A stretch of 41,158 bases of DNA from Paracoccaceae bacterium. GTDB lineage: Bacteria > Pseudomonadota > Alphaproteobacteria > Rhodobacterales > Rhodobacteraceae. Where the stretch lies: the NCBI GenBank assembly GCA_026989055.1, contig JALSKC010000074.1, forward strand, positions 1 through 41,158. Direction: 5' to 3'. Shown piece by piece: positions 16,682-25,039 of the stretch (position 1 is its first letter; every line of letters starts with the position of its first letter). A program made the translations under genes and the position numbers. Below the pieces are notes generated by a model, which saw nothing but the letters and a program-made list of their open reading frames with translations, was not told the DNA's origin and made no database searches.

Positions 16682-17494
16682 TCAGAGCCCCTCCTCGGCG
16701 GTCAGCGGGTCGGCCAGCAGCGCGCGGGTGGCCGCGGCCACGTCCGGGGCGCGCATCAGGCTTTCGCCGATCAGGAAGCAGCGCGCGCCATAGCGGGCGA
16801 GGTCGGCCAGCTGTCCGGGCGTGCTCAGCCCGCTTTCGGAAACAAGCGTCACCTGCGGCGGGGCGATCCGGGCCAGGCGGCGGGTGATCTGCAGGCTGGT
16901 CTCGAAGCTGTGCAGATCGCGGTTGTTGATGCCGAGAAGCAGCGGTTCGAGGGCCGCGGCGCGTTCCAGCTCGGCTTCGTCATGCACTTCGAAGAGCACG
17001 TCCATTCCCCAGTTCCGGGCGGCATCGGCCAGTTCGCCCGCCTGGGCGTCGCCGAGTGCGGCCATGATGATCAGGATGCAGTCCGCGCCCCAGGCCCGGG
17101 CCTCGGCCACCTGATAGGGGTCATACATGAAGTCCTTGCGCAGCACCGGCAGTTCGCAGGCAGCGCGCGCCGCGCTCAGATATTCCGGGGCTCCCTGGAA
17201 GGAGGGCGCGTCGGTCAGCACCGAAAGGCAGGCCGCGCCGCCCTCGGCATAGGCGCGCGCCAGCGCCGGCGGATCGAAGTCTTCCCGGATCAGCCCTTTC
17301 GAGGGGCTGGCCTTCTTGATTTCGGCGATCAGCCCGTAGCCCCGGCGCGCGGCCGCCTGCAGGGCCCCGGCGAAGCCGCGCACGGGCCCGGCCGCGCGCG
17401 CCGCGGCCTCTACATCGGCCAGCGGGCGGGCGGCCCTGGCGGCGGCGATCTCTTCCAGCTTGTAGCGGCGGATCCGCTCGAGGATGGTTTCCAT
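16682..17494 (-). CDS. trpC: indole-3-glycerol phosphate synthase TrpC
   Basis: TrpC closes the indole ring from CdRP in tryptophan synthesis. The 270-residue TIM-barrel protein carries [10 protein letters not shown] (catalytic Lys, about 59-68), [31 protein letters not shown] and the phosphate-binding IGESLMR. It is the monofunctional form without a fused TrpF. The start [15 protein letters not shown] is the standard N terminus, although the ribosome site is weak. A 135-bp spacer with a strong hairpin separates it from trpD upstream, while moaC follows after two bases. Confidence 0.96.
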   Translation of the reverse strand: METILERIRRYKLEEIAAARAARPLADVEAAARAAGPVRGFAGALQAAARRGYGLIAEIKKASPSKGLIREDFDPPALARAYAEGGAACLSVLTDAPSFQGAPEYLSAARAACELPVLRKDFMYDPYQVAEARAWGADCILIIMAALGDAQAGELADAARNWGMDVLFEVHDEAELERAAALEPLLLGINNRDLHSFETSLQITRRLARIAPPQVTLVSESGLSTPGQLADLARYGARCFLIGESLMRAPDVAAATRALLADPLTAEEGL

Positions 17495-17524
17495 GACGAC
17501 TGGATAGCCGAGCCCGGGGCGGAA

Positions 17525-17553
17525 GGAAAGAGCACCGCCGGTGCACTCTTTCC
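17525..17553 (-). other. long RNA hairpin between trpD and trpC
   Basis: GGAAAGAG and CTCTTTCC pair outside, CACC and GGTG pair inside, with a GCC/GGC loop and a two-base bulge on one side, giving a 12-base-pair stem over 29 bases. On the transcribed strand it is followed by a pyrimidine-rich stretch but no T-run. It could be an attenuator, an mRNA processing site or a leaky terminator that lowers trpC-moaC-moeA expression relative to trpG-trpD. Confidence 0.6.
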
Positions 17554-17629
17554 GGCGGCGGGCGCAGCGCAGGGAAGGGGCGGAGGCTGCCCGCGGCGCC
17601 GGGGACGGCCCGGCGGGCCGGTCCGGTGT

Positions 17630-18646
17630 TCAGCCGCCGCCGGTGATCCGGGCCAGCCCTTCGAGCTTCTGGCGCGCCCGGCCGCTGTCGATGCTCTCGG
17701 CGGCGATCTCGACGCCTTCGCGCAGCGTCTCGCAGTGCCCGGCGATCTGAAGCGCCGCCGCCGCGTTCAGCAGCACCGCGTCGCGGTAGGCGCCCTTTTC
17801 GCCCGAAAGCACCGCCGCCAGCGCGCGGCCGTTGTCCTCGGGGGAGCCGCCGGTGATCGCTTCGAACGGGTGCACCGGCAGGCCGGCGTCCTCGGGGTGG
17901 ACTTCGCGCATGAACACGGCGCCGTCTTCCAGCGCCGCCACCCAGCTGAGCCCGGTGATCGTCAGCTCGTCGGTGCCGTCCGAGCCATGCACCAGCCAGG
18001 CCCTTTCGCTGCCCAGTTCCAGCAGGGTTTCGGCCATGGGTCGGATCAGGTCGCGCGAAAAGGCCCCGGTCAGCTGTCGTTTCACGCCCGCCGGGTTGGT
18101 CAGCGGGCCGAGGATGTTGAAGATCGTGCGCGTGCCCAGTTCGATGCGCGTCGGCATCACGTGCTTGATCGCCGGGTGGTGCATCGGCGCCATCATGAAG
18201 CCGATGCCGATCTCGGCCAGCGCGCGTTCCACCACCGGCGGGCCGACCATCACCTCGACCCCGTTCATCGCCAGCGAATCGGCCGCGCCCGAGTTCGACG
18301 ACAGCTTGCGGTTGCCGTGCTTGGCCACCGGCACCCCGGCGCCGGCCACGGCAAAGGCGGTGGCGGTCGAGATCTGCAGCGTCGGCTTGCCGGTGCCGCC
18401 GGTGCCGACGATGTCGATGGCGCCTTCGGGGGCGGCGACGCGGTTGCACCTGGCGCGCATCGCCCCGGCGGCGGCGGCGTATTCCTGCACGGTTTCGCCG
18501 CGGGTGCGCAGCGCCATCAGCAGCCCGCCGATCTGGCTGGGCGTGGCCTCGCCCTCGAACAGGATGGCAAAGGCGGACTGCGCCTCGTCGCGGGTCAGAG
18601 GGCGCTCTGCAGCGGCGCCGATCAGCGGTTTCAGGGCGTCGCTCAT
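17630..18646 (-). CDS. trpD: anthranilate phosphoribosyltransferase TrpD
   Basis: TrpD joins anthranilate to PRPP, the second committed step of tryptophan synthesis. The 338-residue protein shows [17 protein letters not shown] (PRPP/phosphate loop), [17 protein letters not shown], and the GPLTNPAG motif near the middle. The loop reads GTGGTG where many families have GTGGDG; the same form is common in Rhodobacteraceae TrpD. The ATG overlaps the trpG stop as ATGA, implying coupled translation with its glutaminase partner. The enzyme could also use anthranilate released by kynureninase encoded about 4 kb away. Confidence 0.96.
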   Translation of the reverse strand: MSDALKPLIGAAAERPLTRDEAQSAFAILFEGEATPSQIGGLLMALRTRGETVQEYAAAAGAMRARCNRVAAPEGAIDIVGTGGTGKPTLQISTATAFAVAGAGVPVAKHGNRKLSSNSGAADSLAMNGVEVMVGPPVVERALAEIGIGFMMAPMHHPAIKHVMPTRIELGTRTIFNILGPLTNPAGVKRQLTGAFSRDLIRPMAETLLELGSERAWLVHGSDGTDELTITGLSWVAALEDGAVFMREVHPEDAGLPVHPFEAITGGSPEDNGRALAAVLSGEKGAYRDAVLLNAAAALQIAGHCETLREGVEIAAESIDSGRARQKLEGLARITGGG

Positions 18647-19224
18647 GCCGGCTCCTTCGCCAGTTCCAGGAAGTTCTTCAACAGCTTGTGGCCGTGTTCC
18701 GAGGCGATGCTTTCCGGGTGGAACTGCACCCCGTGGATCGGCAGATCCCGGTGCCGGAGCCCCATGATCGTGCCGTCTTCCAGCTCGGCGGTGATTTCCA
18801 GCGCCCGGGGCAGGCTGTCGCGCTCGACCACCAGCGAATGGTAGCGCGTCGCCTGGAAGGGCGAGGGCAGATCCCGGAAAACGCCCTGGCCCCCATGCCG
18901 GATGGCGCCCATCTTGCCATGCACGATCTCGGCTGCCTGCACCACCCGCCCGCCAAAGGCCTGGCCGATGGTCTGATGCCCCAGGCATATCCCCAGCAGC
19001 GGGGTGGCGGTTTCGGCCGCCGCCCGCGTCAACTCGAGACAGATGCCGGCCTGGTCCGGGTCGCAGGGGCCGGGCGACAGCAGGATCGCCGAGGGGCGCA
19101 GCGCCATGGCCTGCTGCGCGTCGATGGCGTCGTTGCGCACGACCCGACACTGCGCGCCCAGCTCGCCCAGATAATGCACGATGTTCCAGGTGAAACTGTC
19201 GTAGTTGTCGATCAGCAGCAACAT
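18643..19224 (-). CDS. trpG: anthranilate synthase glutamine amidotransferase TrpG
   Basis: TrpG provides ammonia from glutamine to the TrpE chorismate-binding subunit. The 193-residue protein has [16 protein letters not shown] at the N terminus, [10 protein letters not shown], the nucleophile elbow GICLGHQ with C80, and the GVQFHPES triad His/Glu near residue 170. Start 19224 is fixed by the family-typical [11 protein letters not shown]; the ribosome site is weak. trpE, normally just upstream in related genomes, is absent: the next gene is divergent and unrelated. TrpG might also serve folate synthesis as PabA, a dual role known in other bacteria. Confidence 0.95.
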   Translation of the reverse strand: MLLLIDNYDSFTWNIVHYLGELGAQCRVVRNDAIDAQQAMALRPSAILLSPGPCDPDQAGICLELTRAAAETATPLLGICLGHQTIGQAFGGRVVQAAEIVHGKMGAIRHGGQGVFRDLPSPFQATRYHSLVVERDSLPRALEITAELEDGTIMGLRHRDLPIHGVQFHPESIASEHGHKLLKNFLELAKEPA

Positions 19225-19385
19225 GTCGCCCGACTTTCGCAAAAGGGGTGCCCATCCGGGCGTGCCGCGATATACTTGCGCCGAGGCAGTGCCGGGGGTC
19301 AAGCCCGGTCGGAGCGGGGCCCCGACCGGCAGGGAATCGCAGGCATCAGGGGCATCGCAGGTAGGACCGTCGGAGGCAGGCAGGA

Positions 19386-21227
19386 ATGGGGCGCGGCGTC
19401 GTTTCGGGTTTTTTCTGGGGAGCGCTGACAACGCTTTTCGGGCTGTGGCTGGTGTCGCAGCTGAGCGGCATGCTGATACTCCTGAGCACGCCGCCGGAAG
19501 ATGTGCTCGACCGGACGCCGGGCGAAACCGTCCTGGAGGGGGCGCCGCCGGGTGCCGAGGCCCCGGTCGTGGCCCCTGTTCCCGTCCCGCCGGAAACTGC
19601 GCCCGGCTCCGGGGCGGCGGCTCCGGGCGGGGCCCCTGCCACGGCGCCTGCGCCGCTGCCGCGTCCGCCCGAGAGCGCCGGCAGCCCTCCGGCCGGGGCC
19701 GATGCGCCCGCCGCCGGCATGCCGGCCGTTCCGCAGCTTTCTGCCCGGCCGGACGCGCCGGAAGAGGGCGCGCCGCGACCGTCCGGGGCGGCGCAGCCCC
19801 CGTTCCCGGGTCCGCCGCCGAGCCGGCTCGGCCCGCCTCCTGGCGATGCGCCGCCGCCTGCCGGCCAGGGCCCGGAAGCCGGCCGGTCGCAGCAGGGGGC
19901 ACCGGAAGCCGGCCCGCCCCCCGCGCCCGCGCCGGTGGCGCCCCGTCCCCCGGAAGCGTCGGAGGCCATCGGGCCGATCGGGCAGGAGGAAACGGGGGCC
20001 CGCAATGATCGGGGCGCTGACGGCAGCCAGCGAGACGGCACCCCGGCGGGGCCGGGGCAGGGTGGTGCCGCGCCTCCCGCCGCTCCGGCCCCGCCGGGGC
20101 TGGCGGACCGGCTGGCGGTAGTCGATTTCTCCGAGCCGAAGGTCGTGGCTCCGACGATCGCCCCGGCACCCTCCGCCGCCGGGGAGGGTGGGGGTTCCGC
20201 TTCCGGGGCAGGCCCGGGGCCCGCTGCCGGAGACGGGGCGGCCGGGGGCGATGACGGGGGCGATGGCCCTGCGGATGCCCCCCGGACAGCCGCCACCGGC
20301 ACGCCGGCCCCCGCCCGCCCGGCGCCGGCGACGCTGCCGGTGGTGCGCAAGGCAGGCGCGCCGGTGGCGCCGACACAGGCGCGCAACCTGCCCGGCAGGG
20401 CGCGCGTCGGGCTCGGCAGGGCGGCGGATGAAGGCGCCGGTCCGGGGCGTGCTGCGGCCGACAGGCCGCAAGAGCCGGGAGAGGGCGGAGCCGGGGACGA
20501 TGCTCCGGCCGTTCCACCCGCCGCCGTGCCGGCCCTGCAGCGCCATGCGGCAGACTTCGACATTCCCGCGGGGCGGCCGCTCATGGCGATCATCCTGCTG
20601 CCGGAAGAGGGGGAAACCGCCGCCGGAGGGGAGGGAGAGCCGGAGCTGCCCCTGGTCCTGAGCCATGCGGTGGATGCAAGCCGCCCGGACGCGTCCGAAC
20701 GCGCGGCGGCGCTGCGCCGGGCCGGGCGGGAGGTGGTGATGCTGGCGCCCCTGCCGGCCGGCGCCGGGCCGCGGGATGTCGAGGTCGCCTTTCAGGCCTA
20801 TCTGGCGGCGGTGCCCGAAGCGGTTGCCGTGCTGGACGGCCGCGCGGCGCGCTTTCAGTCCAGCCGGCAGGTGGCCGCCCAGCTGGTCGAGATCCTGGCC
20901 GAGACCGGGCACGGGATGATCACCTACCCGCGCGGCTTCAACAGCGCTCCCCAGCTGGCCGAGCGGGCGGGGGTGCCGGCGGCGCTGGTGTTCCGGGTGC
21001 TGGACGGAGAGGAGCGCGACGGAACCGCGATCCGGAGGATTCTGGATCAGGCGGCATTCCGGGCCGGGCAGCGCGGCGGGGTCGTCCTGGTGGCGCATGA
21101 CCGCCCGCAGACCCGCCGGGCGCTGCTTGAATGGTCGCTTGGCAACCGGGCCCGGACGGTGGTTCTGGCGCCGGTTTCGGCGGTGCTGGAGCAGGCGCCG
21201 GGCGCGGAACCGCTCGCGGAGCGCTAG
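19386..21227 (+). CDS. divergent polysaccharide deacetylase family protein (YibQ-like) with long Pro/Ala-rich linker
   Basis: A 613-residue membrane-anchored protein. One N-terminal transmembrane segment (about residues 8-34) is followed by some 350 residues of Pro/Ala/Gly-rich low complexity, probably a disordered periplasmic linker. The folded C-terminal part (about 395-613) matches the divergent polysaccharide deacetylase family: LPLVLSHAVDASRPDASER, REVVMLAPLP, YLAAVPEAVAVLDG, HGMITYPRGFNSAPQLAERAG and GGVVLVAHDRPQT. These proteins lie next to envelope genes, but their substrate is not established. The start at 19386 has an AGG-type site. It is divergent from trpG with a 161-bp spacer. 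Confidence 0.75.
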   Translation: MGRGVVSGFFWGALTTLFGLWLVSQLSGMLILLSTPPEDVLDRTPGETVLEGAPPGAEAPVVAPVPVPPETAPGSGAAAPGGAPATAPAPLPRPPESAGSPPAGADAPAAGMPAVPQLSARPDAPEEGAPRPSGAAQPPFPGPPPSRLGPPPGDAPPPAGQGPEAGRSQQGAPEAGPPPAPAPVAPRPPEASEAIGPIGQEETGARNDRGADGSQRDGTPAGPGQGGAAPPAAPAPPGLADRLAVVDFSEPKVVAPTIAPAPSAAGEGGGSASGAGPGPAAGDGAAGGDDGGDGPADAPRTAATGTPAPARPAPATLPVVRKAGAPVAPTQARNLPGRARVGLGRAADEGAGPGRAAADRPQEPGEGGAGDDAPAVPPAAVPALQRHAADFDIPAGRPLMAIILLPEEGETAAGGEGEPELPLVLSHAVDASRPDASERAAALRRAGREVVMLAPLPAGAGPRDVEVAFQAYLAAVPEAVAVLDGRAARFQSSRQVAAQLVEILAETGHGMITYPRGFNSAPQLAERAGVPAALVFRVLDGEERDGTAIRRILDQAAFRAGQRGGVVLVAHDRPQTRRALLEWSLGNRARTVVLAPVSAVLEQAPGAEPLAER

Positions 21228-21508
21228 GGTCGGGCCCGGGGCCCCGCTCGCCTCCTCCCGGGGCGGGCCGAAGGCGGCAATGCGCGGCAAGCATCCGCCA
21301 GTGCTCGGGGGGCGTCGCCGGGGCGCCAGGCGCGCGCCGATGGCCCGCGCTTTCCCGTTTCGCGTGTTCGAGCGATCATTCGCCGGACGATGCGCCCGGC
21401 CGGCGCGGGATCGAAGCGTGGCTCCGGCAGGCGGCATTCGCGCGAGTGTTCCTTCCGGCGGAACGGGCGTCGGCGGTGCAGGCGGGTTCCGGCCGGGTGC
21501 CCCATCCG

Positions 21509-22345
21509 CTAGAGGCCGGTGCGCAGGTGCCAGAGTTCCGGGAAGATCTCGACCTCGAGCATCCGCTTCAGGTAGCGCACCCCGGAGGTGCCTCCGGTGC
21601 CGCGCTTGAAGCCGATTACCCGTTCCACCGTGGTCACGTGGTTGAAGCGCCAGCGGCGGAAGTAGTCCTCGAAGTCCACCAGCTTCTCGGCCAGTTCATA
21701 GAGTTCCCAGTGGCGTTCGGGCGCGCGGTAGACATGCGCCCAGGCCCGCTCGACAGCGGCATGCGGGCGATAGGGGGCGGCAAGGTCGCGTTCCAGAACC
21801 TCGCTCGGCAGTTCCATCCCGGCATCGGCAAGCCGGCGCAGCGCCACGTCGTAGAGGCTGGGGCGGGTCAGTTCGGCTTCCAGCGCCGCAGCGTTTTCGC
21901 GGCGGTGGGCATGAGGGTCGATCATTGCCCGGTTCCGGTTGCCGAGGATGAATTCGATCATCCGGTACTGCCAGCTCTGGAAACCCGACGACTGCTCCAG
22001 CCGGGCGCGGAAGGCGCTGTAGTCGCTCGGGGTCATTGTGCGCAGCACATCCCAGGCGCCGTTGAGCTGCTCGAAGATGCGGGCGATCCGGGTCAGCATC
22101 TTGAAGGCCGGGCGGGTGCTGCCGGCGGCAAGCCGCGCGCGGGCGGCGTTCAGCTCGTGGATGGCCAGCCGCATCCAGAGTTCGGATGTCTGGTGCTGGA
22201 TGATGAAGAGCATCTCGTCATGGGCATCGCTCAGCGGGGCCTGGGCCGTCAGAAGGCTGTCCAGGCGCAGGTAATCGCCGTAGGACATGTGGCCGCTACG
22301 GGGTGTCGCGGGGCCGGAGGCGGCGGGATTGGGAGAAGATGTCAT
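21509..22345 (-). CDS. kynA: tryptophan 2,3-dioxygenase KynA
   Basis: This heme enzyme opens the indole ring of tryptophan to N-formylkynurenine, the first step of the kynurenine route. The 278-residue protein shows [10 protein letters not shown] (distal His H51), the [13 protein letters not shown] segment, and [18 protein letters not shown] with the proximal His and GTGGTSG near the C terminus. The first 19 residues are Pro/Ser-rich and poorly conserved; an internal ATG (22288, MSYGDY) is an alternative start, but the upstream ATG has the better ribosome site (GGAAAG). It lies downstream of kynU on the same strand across a 251-bp spacer with a 12-bp repeat. Confidence 0.95.
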   Translation of the reverse strand: MTSSPNPAASGPATPRSGHMSYGDYLRLDSLLTAQAPLSDAHDEMLFIIQHQTSELWMRLAIHELNAARARLAAGSTRPAFKMLTRIARIFEQLNGAWDVLRTMTPSDYSAFRARLEQSSGFQSWQYRMIEFILGNRNRAMIDPHAHRRENAAALEAELTRPSLYDVALRRLADAGMELPSEVLERDLAAPYRPHAAVERAWAHVYRAPERHWELYELAEKLVDFEDYFRRWRFNHVTTVERVIGFKRGTGGTSGVRYLKRMLEVEIFPELWHLRTGL

Positions 22346-22379
22346 GGTGCTTTCCGTTCGCGAAATCGATGAATCACGT

Positions 22380-22427
22380 GCTGTTCAGGCTGCTGTTCAG
22401 GCTGCTGTTCGGGTTGCTGTTCAGGCT
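22380..22427. repeat. 12-bp tandem repeat, four copies, between kynU and kynA
   Basis: Four adjacent 12-base units (GCTGTTCAGGCT) at 22380, 22392, 22404 and 22416; the third has two changes near its end. The GTTC cores are spaced by eight bases, not the seven of an SOS box. Confidence 0.93.
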
Positions 22428-22596
22428 TCCGGCCCGGTGCGGGATGTGGCGGGTGTGGCGGCTCTCCGCAGCGGCAGCCGTGCGCAGCGGCGGGGCAGGG
22501 TTCAGCGGGTGCTGCGGGAAGCGCCCCGGGCCAGGCGGCGCCAGAGCGCGACCCAGCCGGCCGGGCGGCACAGCGGCGGAAGCCGCGTCGAGGCGC

Positions 22597-23790
22597 TCAT
22601 GTGACCCTGCCCCGGGCCTGGAAGCGCGGCTCCTTCCAGCTTTCGTCGGCCATGATCGCGGCGATCAGGGAAACCGCCCGGTCCACATCGGCTTCGCCGA
22701 TGTAGAGCGGGGTGAAGCCGAAGCGCATGATGTCGGGGGCGCGGAAGTCGCCGATCACGCCGGCGGCGATGCAGGCCTGCATCGCGGCGTGGCCGTGTTC
22801 GAAGCGGAAGGAGACCTGGCTGCCGCGGCTTTCCGGCTCGCGCGGGCTGGCCAGTTCCAGCATCGGGCAGCTGGCTTCGATGCCGGCGATGAAGCGTTCG
22901 CTCAGGGAGATCGACTGCGCCCGCAGCGCGGCCATGTCCACCTCTTCCCAGATGTCGAGTGCGGCTTCCAGGGCGGCCAGCTGCAGGATCGGGGGCGTGC
23001 CGACGCGCATCCGTTCGATCCCCGGTGCCGGGCGGTAGCCGGGTTCGAAGGCGAAGGGGGCGTCATGGCCCAGCCAGCCGCAGAGCGCGGGGCTGGCCCG
23101 CTCGGCCAGATGCGGCGCGACATAGATGAAGGCCGGCGCGCCGGGACCGGCGTTGAGATACTTGTAGGTGCAGCCGACGGCGAAATCGACGCCGGCACCG
23201 GCCAGATCCACCGGCAGGGCGCCGGCGGAATGGGCCAGATCCCAGACCGTCAGGATGCCCTGCCGATGCGCGGCGGAGGTAAGCGCGGCCATGTCGTGCC
23301 GGCGCCCGGTGCGGTAATCGACCTCGGTCAGCAGCAGCACGGCAACCTCGTCGCTCAGGGCTTCGGCAACGGCTTCCGGGGGCACGGTTTCCAGCCTGCA
23401 GCCGTCACCGCGCATGGCCGCCAGCCCCTGGGCCATGTAGAGGTCGGAGGGGAAGTTGCCGGTATCGGAGAGGATCACCCGGCGTTCCGGATTCAGCTCC
23501 AGGGCGGCCGCAAGCGCCTGATAGACCTTGATCGACAGCGTGTCGCCCAGCACCACCGTGCCGGGCCCGGCCCCGATCAGGCGGGCGATGCGATCGCCCA
23601 GGCGGCGGGGCAGGTCGATCCAGCCGGCGCGGTTCCAGGCGGTCACGAGCATTTCGCCCCATTCCTCCTGCAGCGTGCGGCGCAGCCGTTCCGGGACTGC
23701 ACGCGGCAGCGGCCCGAGCGAATTTCCGTCCAGGTAGATCACCCCTTCCGGCAGCTGGAACAGTGCCCTGGTTGCGGCGAAATCGGTCAT
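22597..23790 (-). CDS. kynU: kynureninase KynU
   Basis: A PLP enzyme that splits kynurenine into anthranilate and alanine. The 397-residue protein has YLDGNSLGPLPR near the N terminus, SDTGNFPSDLYMAQG, WDLAHSAGALPVDL (PLP-contacting Asp and His) and the Schiff-base Lys in CTYKYLNAGPG (K210), then the C-terminal domain with RFGFTPLY. ATG 23790 has a GGGGAAGG site. The gene reads away from kynB, so the pathway is split into two divergent units with a 416-bp shared region. Confidence 0.96.
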   Translation of the reverse strand: MTDFAATRALFQLPEGVIYLDGNSLGPLPRAVPERLRRTLQEEWGEMLVTAWNRAGWIDLPRRLGDRIARLIGAGPGTVVLGDTLSIKVYQALAAALELNPERRVILSDTGNFPSDLYMAQGLAAMRGDGCRLETVPPEAVAEALSDEVAVLLLTEVDYRTGRRHDMAALTSAAHRQGILTVWDLAHSAGALPVDLAGAGVDFAVGCTYKYLNAGPGAPAFIYVAPHLAERASPALCGWLGHDAPFAFEPGYRPAPGIERMRVGTPPILQLAALEAALDIWEEVDMAALRAQSISLSERFIAGIEASCPMLELASPREPESRGSQVSFRFEHGHAAMQACIAAGVIGDFRAPDIMRFGFTPLYIGEADVDRAVSLIAAIMADESWKEPRFQARGRVT

Positions 23791-24206
23791 GCCTTCCCCT
23801 GCCTTCCGCCTTCTGCGCCGCGTATGCCCCGTTCCCCTGCCGGCATCTCCGCCACCTCCCGACCCCGTTCTCCTGCCGCCTGCCGTCTTCGGCCCGCCGC
23901 GCACCGCCTGTGCCTGCCTCGGCTGCCGCCTCCGGTGCCCTCGCTCCGGTGCCCTCGGCGGGTGCGCCACGGCGGGTGCGCCACGGCAGGGCGGGCCGGA
24001 TGGGGCGCGGCAGGGCAGGCCATCCTGCGCGTGCAGGCTATCATCCCGGCGCAACGGTGCAAGGCGCTGCGCGCTCCGCTCCCGGTCCTTCGCCGCTCCG
24101 AAGAGGGCTCGCCGCGCAACGGCGCGGGCCGGCCATTGCCATCGGTTGCCGGCGCTGACAGAGTGCGCCATGGACGGAAGCGGAAAAGCGCAGGGAGGGC
24201 GGATGC
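23791..24206. other. divergent kynU/kynB control region with duplications
   Basis: These 416 bp hold no credible gene. The left part is C-rich and contains two consecutive 14-bp tandem duplications (23930-23957 and 23957-23984). No clear promoter or operator could be fixed. The right end contains the GGGAGGG ribosome site of kynB. Confidence 0.6.
23930..23984. repeat. two adjacent 14-bp tandem duplications
   Basis: CTCCGGTGCCCTCG occurs at 23930-23943 and 23944-23957; immediately after, GGCGGGTGCGCCAC occurs at 23957-23970 and 23971-23984. Both pairs are exact. Confidence 0.9.
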
Positions 24207-25025
24207 GTGATCACAGACTGGGATTCTGCCTACGACAATGCCGGCCATATCGAGGGGGGCGCGGCCTACCCGGAACGCTGGCGGGCGCGCGCGGCAAGCT
24301 TTCGTGAATCGCTGCCGGAGGCGCGCTGCCGGCGCGCCCTGGCCTACGGGGAGGGCCCGCGCGAGGCGCTGGATCTGTTCCTGCCGGAAGGTGCGCCGCG
24401 AGGGCTGTTCGTCTTCGTTCACGGGGGCTACTGGCGTTCGATGGAGCGCGGGCTGTGGTCGCACCTGGCCGCCGGCGCGCTGGCGCGCGGCTGGGCGGTG
24501 GCAGTGCCGGGCTATGCGCTCTGCCCGCAGGTGCGCATTTCTGCCATCACCGGCCAGATCGCCCGCGCCGTCGATCTGGCGGCCGCCCTGGTGCCGGGTC
24601 CGATCCGGCTGGCGGGCCATTCCGCCGGCGGGCATCTGGTGACGCGGATGGGCTGTGCCGACGTGCCGCTGAAGGCGGCGGAGCGTCTCGAGCGGATCGT
24701 CTCGATCAGCGGCCTGCACGACCTGCGGCCGCTGATGCGCACTTCCATGAATGCCGATCTGCGCCTGGATCTGGCCGAGGCGCGGGCCGAAAGCCCGGCC
24801 CTGGCCGAGGCGCGGGCCGGTTTCGGGCTGCTCTGCTGGGTGGGTGCGCGGGAGCGGCCGGAGTTCCTGCGTCAGAACGCCCTGCTGGCAAATATCTGGC
24901 GGGGGTGCGGGCTGGAGACCCGGGCCGTCGAGGCGGAGGGGCGGCATCATTTCGACGTGATCGACGATCTGTGCGATCCCGAAAGCGCGCTCTGCGCGGC
25001 GGCGCTGGGCGAGCTCCGCCCCTGA
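24207..25025 (+). CDS. kynurenine formamidase, AFMID-type alpha/beta hydrolase
   Basis: Predicted to hydrolyse N-formylkynurenine to kynurenine, filling the step between KynA and KynU. The 272-residue protein is an alpha/beta hydrolase with the oxyanion motif HGGYW (72-76), nucleophile elbow GHSAGGH (S139) and a C-terminal HHFDVID with the catalytic His. HGGYW and the N terminus (DSAYDNAGHI) are those of arylformamidases of the animal type, not of the metal-dependent bacterial KynB family. GTG 24207 is chosen because of the GGGAGGG site; the nearby ATG at 24203 is out of frame. Two copies of LAEARA come from an in-frame 30-bp duplication. Confidence 0.8.
   Translation: MITDWDSAYDNAGHIEGGAAYPERWRARAASFRESLPEARCRRALAYGEGPREALDLFLPEGAPRGLFVFVHGGYWRSMERGLWSHLAAGALARGWAVAVPGYALCPQVRISAITGQIARAVDLAAALVPGPIRLAGHSAGGHLVTRMGCADVPLKAAERLERIVSISGLHDLRPLMRTSMNADLRLDLAEARAESPALAEARAGFGLLCWVGARERPEFLRQNALLANIWRGCGLETRAVEAEGRHHFDVIDDLCDPESALCAAALGELRP
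24771..24818. repeat. in-frame 30-bp-spaced duplication inside the formamidase gene
   Basis: An 18-base segment (CTGGCCGAGGCGCGGGCC) at 24771-24788 recurs at 24801-24818. The 30-base period adds ten residues and keeps the frame, giving LAEARAESPA followed by LAEARAGFG. Confidence 0.85.
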
Positions 25026-25039
25026 GCGGGCGTGCGGGT

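Noticed and set aside
22380-22427. GTTC pairs in the kyn spacer as an SOS box
   Set aside because: The GTTC cores are eight bases apart, not seven, and belong to a simple 12-bp tandem repeat.
22303-24210. Long plus-strand open frame (635 codons) opposite kynU
   Set aside because: It is antisense to kynU, whose PLP-site motifs are intact; the product is low complexity and has no family resemblance.
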